This document shows, piece by piece, positions 6,640 through 8,861 of a stretch of DNA of 8,861 nucleotides; position 1 is the stretch's first letter, and every line of letters starts with the position of its first letter. The notes beneath the pieces are model-generated. The model was not told where the DNA came from. It made no database searches and saw only the letters and a list, made by a program, of their open reading frames with translations. The position numbers and the translations under genes are program-made. The stretch comes from Halomonas sp. Lineage in GTDB: Bacteria > Pseudomonadota > Gammaproteobacteria > Pseudomonadales > Oleiphilaceae. The stretch is taken from NCBI GenBank assembly GCA_007135745.1, contig SLIH01000205.1, forward strand, positions 1-8,861, in the 5' to 3' direction.

Positions 6640-6952
6640 GACGTCGTCTCCCTGTCGACAAATTGTTGTTTTTTGCAATCTTTGACAGTCTCGACTTCCA
6701 GACGGTGACCCTGAATGGCTGAGATGGCCAATTCGTAATGTCGCTCTGGCCAACCCTGCCGGAAAATGGGAGATTAATCCATATAAACAACGAGTTATGA
6801 ATTTCGGGCTCTGCCAGGGCCCGCACCGGCTCAACCAAAACTGAGAGAAAGATCACACTGCAGACTTCAAATGGGAAGAGCCCGAGAGGCACAGACCATT
6901 AAGAGGAAGACCAGATTACGGGCAGGGGCTGGGCGGGCATTGATTGAGGGTT

Positions 6953-6982
6953 ATTTGATCGCCTGGGTGCAGGCGATCAAAT
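6953..6982 (-). terminator. Perfect 13-bp hairpin after secB
   Basis: ATTTGATCGCCTG (6953-6965) and CAGGCGATCAAAT (6970-6982) are perfect inverted repeats with a 4-base loop. The stem begins ten bases after the secB stop (6995-6993). On the minus strand the bases after the stem are AACCC, so there is no U-tract. It most likely marks the 3' end of the secB transcript, either as an atypical terminator or as a barrier to 3' exonucleases. Confidence 0.6.
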
Positions 6983-6986
6983 CAAA
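6961..6986. repeat. Copy 2 of the 26-base dispersed intergenic repeat
   Basis: This stretch matches 4123-4148 at 23 of 26 positions. It begins six bases beyond the secB stop and includes the right arm of the 13-bp hairpin. In both copies the same side of the repeat faces the stop codon of the upstream minus-strand gene. Confidence 0.55.
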
Positions 6987-6992
6987 AGGCGC

Positions 6993-7529
6993 TTAGTGGG
7001 ACTGCCCCTGGGGCTGTTCCTGGCCTTCCTCGGCAGCGGCACCGCCCTGCTCTTCCTGCTTGCGCTTGAGCGCCTGCTGGTAGATGGCGTCAAAGTTGAC
7101 CGGAGCCAGCATCAGTGCCGGGAAGCTGCCCTTGGTGACGAGGGTGTCGATGCTCTCACGGGCATAGGGGAAGAGCACACTGGGGCAGTACGCGCCGAGC
7201 ATCTGGCCCAGACGGGCGCCTTCGATGTTCTTGATCATGAACACACCGGCCTGCTGCACTTCCACAATGTAAGCGGTCTGCTCACCAATCTTGGTGGTCA
7301 GTGTCAGGGACAGCACAACCTCGTACTGATTGTCGCTGACCTTGGTGTGGTTGGTGTTGAGGTCCATGCTGACCTGGGGCTTCCACTGCTCCTGGAAAAT
7401 CAGCGGCGTGTTCGGCGCCTCAAAAGAGCTGTCCTTGATGTAGACCCGCTGAAGAGCAAACTGGGGCTGGTTTTCGTCGGTTTGTTGCTGAGCGCCGGCC
7501 GCGCCCTGTTGGTTGTCGTTCTCTGCCAT
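6993..7529 (-). CDS. secB: Protein-export chaperone SecB
   Basis: This 178-residue protein aligns throughout with SecB (E. coli SecB has 155). Recognisable blocks are FALQRVYIKDSSFEAPN (24-40), YEVVLSLTLTTKIGEQTAYIVEVQQAG, LGAYCPSVLFPYARE, and FPALMLAPVNFDAIY near the C-terminus. SecB is a cytoplasmic tetramer that keeps preproteins unfolded and delivers them to SecA. The extra length is a Gln/Ala/Asn-rich N-terminal segment (residues 2-20) and a Gln/Glu/Gly-rich tail after about residue 155; both look disordered. The ATG at 7529 has AGGA eight bases upstream. In many gammaproteobacteria secB sits with grxC and gpsA; here it stands alone in the visible part, divergent from a Wzi-like gene and followed by a hairpin, so it is probably monocistronic. 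Confidence 0.97.
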   Translation of the reverse strand: MAENDNQQGAAGAQQQTDENQPQFALQRVYIKDSSFEAPNTPLIFQEQWKPQVSMDLNTNHTKVSDNQYEVVLSLTLTTKIGEQTAYIVEVQQAGVFMIKNIEGARLGQMLGAYCPSVLFPYARESIDTLVTKGSFPALMLAPVNFDAIYQQALKRKQEEQGGAAAEEGQEQPQGQSH

Positions 7530-7679
7530 GACGGAGTTCCTGTTTGTTGTCCGTTGATTTCCGAATAAACGCCAAGCTTAGCAGAATCCCGGGCCGGGTT
7601 GTTAAGGAAGCACGTCACTTTGCTCACCCGAGCTTCGCGGTTTAGACTTTCGGCTCCACGCGAACCCGGCCTATTGCTC
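7530..7679. promoter_or_regulatory. Divergent promoter region between secB and the Wzi-like gene
   Basis: These 150 bases must hold promoters for both genes. Towards the plus-strand gene, TTGCTC (7620-7625) and TAGACT (7643-7648) are 17 bases apart, a weak sigma-70-like pair that would leave a leader of about 25 bases. Towards secB, a -35-like TTAACA (7605-7600) is visible without a good -10 box. The near-palindrome CCCGGGCCGGG (7588-7598) lies between them and could be an operator. None of these is strong. Confidence 0.35.
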
Positions 7680-8861
7680 ATGCTCAAGCGATTCATCGCC
7701 GCGAACCTGCTGATACTGCTCTCGCCCTGGACTTTCGGCGGCTCCTATCTGGGCCCGGAGGATCGCCAGCTGCGCAGCGATATCCAGTTGCTTGCCGACG
7801 CCGGCGTGCTTGAGCGCCCCATGACTACCTGGCCCATTCCCGCAGAATCACTCCGTTCCATAAAAAACAGCAACATCAACGGCTCGGCCATGCATGTGAT
7901 CGCCGCCGGCAACCGGATTCTGGAGCGGGTGAACCGCTCCGGCGGTGAACTGAGGCTGCGCGCCACAGAGGATCCGAGCCCCCGCACCCATTTCGGTGAC
8001 CAACCCATTCACCGCTACGAGTCGGCATTGGCGGTGTACGGAGAACATGGCCGCTTCGGGGGTCGGCTGGAAGGACAGTGGGTGAAGAACAAAGATGAGA
8101 GCGCGGAAGCCTGGCTTGATGGCAGCTATGGCTCGATTCGACTGGGCAACTGGCTGCTTTCCGCCGGGGCCCAGGACCGCTGGTGGGGCCCGGGCTGGGA
8201 GGGCAGCCTGATTCTCTCGGACAACGCCCGCCCGGTGCCCGCGGTGGCGATCGAGCGCAATGACGCCCGCGCTCCGGAACACCCCTGGCTGGCCTGGATC
8301 GGCCCCTGGAACCTCACCACCTTCATGGGGCAACTGGACTCGACCCGGGAAGACACGTCGCGGCCCAAATTCTTTGGTATGCGCCTGACCTTGCGGCCGC
8401 TGAAGGGGCTGGAAATCGGTCTGTCACGGACGGCGCAATGGGGCGGCGAGAACCGCCCGGAGAACCTGGATTCCTTCTGGGCCATGTTCCGGGGGGCAAG
8501 CAACCGGGGTGACAACACAGATATTGTGGGCGGTGACGCCAATCAGTTCGGCGGCTATGATTTCCGCTGGGCCTCCCCCATCGGCAACGCACCCTATGCC
8601 CTTTACGGGCAACTGATCGGTATTGATGAAGCCGGCTACCAGCCATACCAGTTTATTGGACTCGCCGGCGCCGAGTACTGGACGGCCATTGGCGCGGCCT
8701 TTGTCCGTTTCAATCTGGAGGTGGCGGACACGGAAGTGGAATTCTATCGTCGGGACCGCCGGGGCAGCCGGGCCTATGTGCATTCTTTCTACACCGACGG
8801 CTACCGCTACCGGGATCGTGTTCAGGGCCATTCCATGGATGGCGAGGGGCGCATGATTTCC
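7680..8861 (+). CDS. Wzi-family (capsule assembly-like) outer-membrane beta-barrel protein, partial at right edge
   Basis: The first 394 residues are visible with no stop; E. coli Wzi has about 475, so the end is probably not far away. Residues 1 to about 21 look like a signal peptide (KR then a Leu/Ile/Ala core). Family features are SYLGPEDRQLRSDIQLLADAG, then TTWPIP, near the mature N-terminus; the LRLRATED segment; RWWGPGWEGSLILSDNARPVPAVAIERN in the middle; and later barrel strands such as FGGYDFRWASPI and YALYGQLIGIDEA. Wzi of E. coli is an outer-membrane lectin that anchors K30 capsule. Many marine bacteria carry homologues outside capsule loci, and no capsule gene is visible here, so the role in surface polysaccharide is only likely. 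No clear Shine-Dalgarno precedes the ATG; TTG at 7674, in the same frame, is the only close alternative start. Confidence 0.85.
   Translation, partial: MLKRFIAANLLILLSPWTFGGSYLGPEDRQLRSDIQLLADAGVLERPMTTWPIPAESLRSIKNSNINGSAMHVIAAGNRILERVNRSGGELRLRATEDPSPRTHFGDQPIHRYESALAVYGEHGRFGGRLEGQWVKNKDESAEAWLDGSYGSIRLGNWLLSAGAQDRWWGPGWEGSLILSDNARPVPAVAIERNDARAPEHPWLAWIGPWNLTTFMGQLDSTREDTSRPKFFGMRLTLRPLKGLEIGLSRTAQWGGENRPENLDSFWAMFRGASNRGDNTDIVGGDANQFGGYDFRWASPIGNAPYALYGQLIGIDEAGYQPYQFIGLAGAEYWTAIGAAFVRFNLEVADTEVEFYRRDRRGSRAYVHSFYTDGYRYRDRVQGHSMDGEGRMIS

Larger units (their letters stand above)
6640..6992. other. Intergenic region between secB and the lipase gene
   Basis: No credible gene is seen in these 353 bases. 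The secB end carries the hairpin and repeat listed separately. A weak promoter-like pair for the lipase is TTCATA (6801-6796) and ATTAAT (6778-6773) on the minus strand, 17 bases apart, in a local AT-rich patch; this is only suggestive. CGGGCTCT (6805-6812) and AGAGCCCG (6877-6884) are inverted copies 64 bases apart with no obvious role. The leader just before the lipase ribosome binding site is A/T-rich (6655-6680). Confidence 0.5.

Noticed and set aside
6640..6834. 65-codon upstream extension of the lipase frame
   Set aside because: The ATG at 6639 has a good ribosome binding site and starts a clean signal peptide; the extension would bury it and lacks protein character.
4171..7529. An export operon of secB with the lipase gene
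   Set aside because: A 353-base gap with a strong hairpin separates them, so co-transcription is unlikely; the closeness of secB to genes for exported proteins is probably chance.
6996..7568. Plus-strand open frame opposite secB
   Set aside because: secB on the minus strand is unambiguous; the antisense product resembles nothing.

Overview
The window looks like a chromosomal segment from a GC-rich, probably marine or halophilic gammaproteobacterium. The SecB protein, the Pla-1/cef-type secreted lipase and the riboswitch/TonB-receptor/CobN arrangement recall Marinobacter and its relatives. That placement rests on remembered protein similarity, not on a search. There is no sign of phage, insertion sequence, CRISPR array, tRNA or rRNA.

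Layout: four genes lie on the minus strand and one on the plus strand. Reading the minus strand in its own direction, secB (7529-6993) comes first. A 353-base gap with a perfect 13-bp hairpin follows, then a large secreted lipase/esterase gene (6639-4171). Next is a 552-base non-coding stretch. It holds stem-loops after the lipase stop, a probable promoter (4044-4017), a complete cobalamin riboswitch (about 4007-3792) and a structured leader. This drives a BtuB-like TonB-dependent receptor (3618-1798). A CobN-like chelatase large subunit starts on the last base of the receptor stop codon (TGATG overlap, from 1798) and runs off the left edge. On the plus strand a Wzi-family outer-membrane protein starts at 7680, divergent from secB, and runs off the right edge.

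How the parts work together: the riboswitch, receptor and cobN form one transcription unit that should be turned down when cobalamin is plentiful. The receptor would bring a corrinoid across the outer membrane. The CobN homologue is unusual because it begins with a clear signal peptide, so it should act in the periplasm and not in cytoplasmic cobalt insertion. The receptor and exported chelatase are the most interesting pair in the window. The riboswitch is also readable in detail: the conserved boxes, P1, a probable L5-L13 kissing loop, a 10-bp competitor of the P1 strand and a Shine-Dalgarno-sequestering helix can all be seen. The lipase and Wzi protein are separate envelope or secreted functions. 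All four genes other than secB encode proteins with apparent Sec signal peptides.
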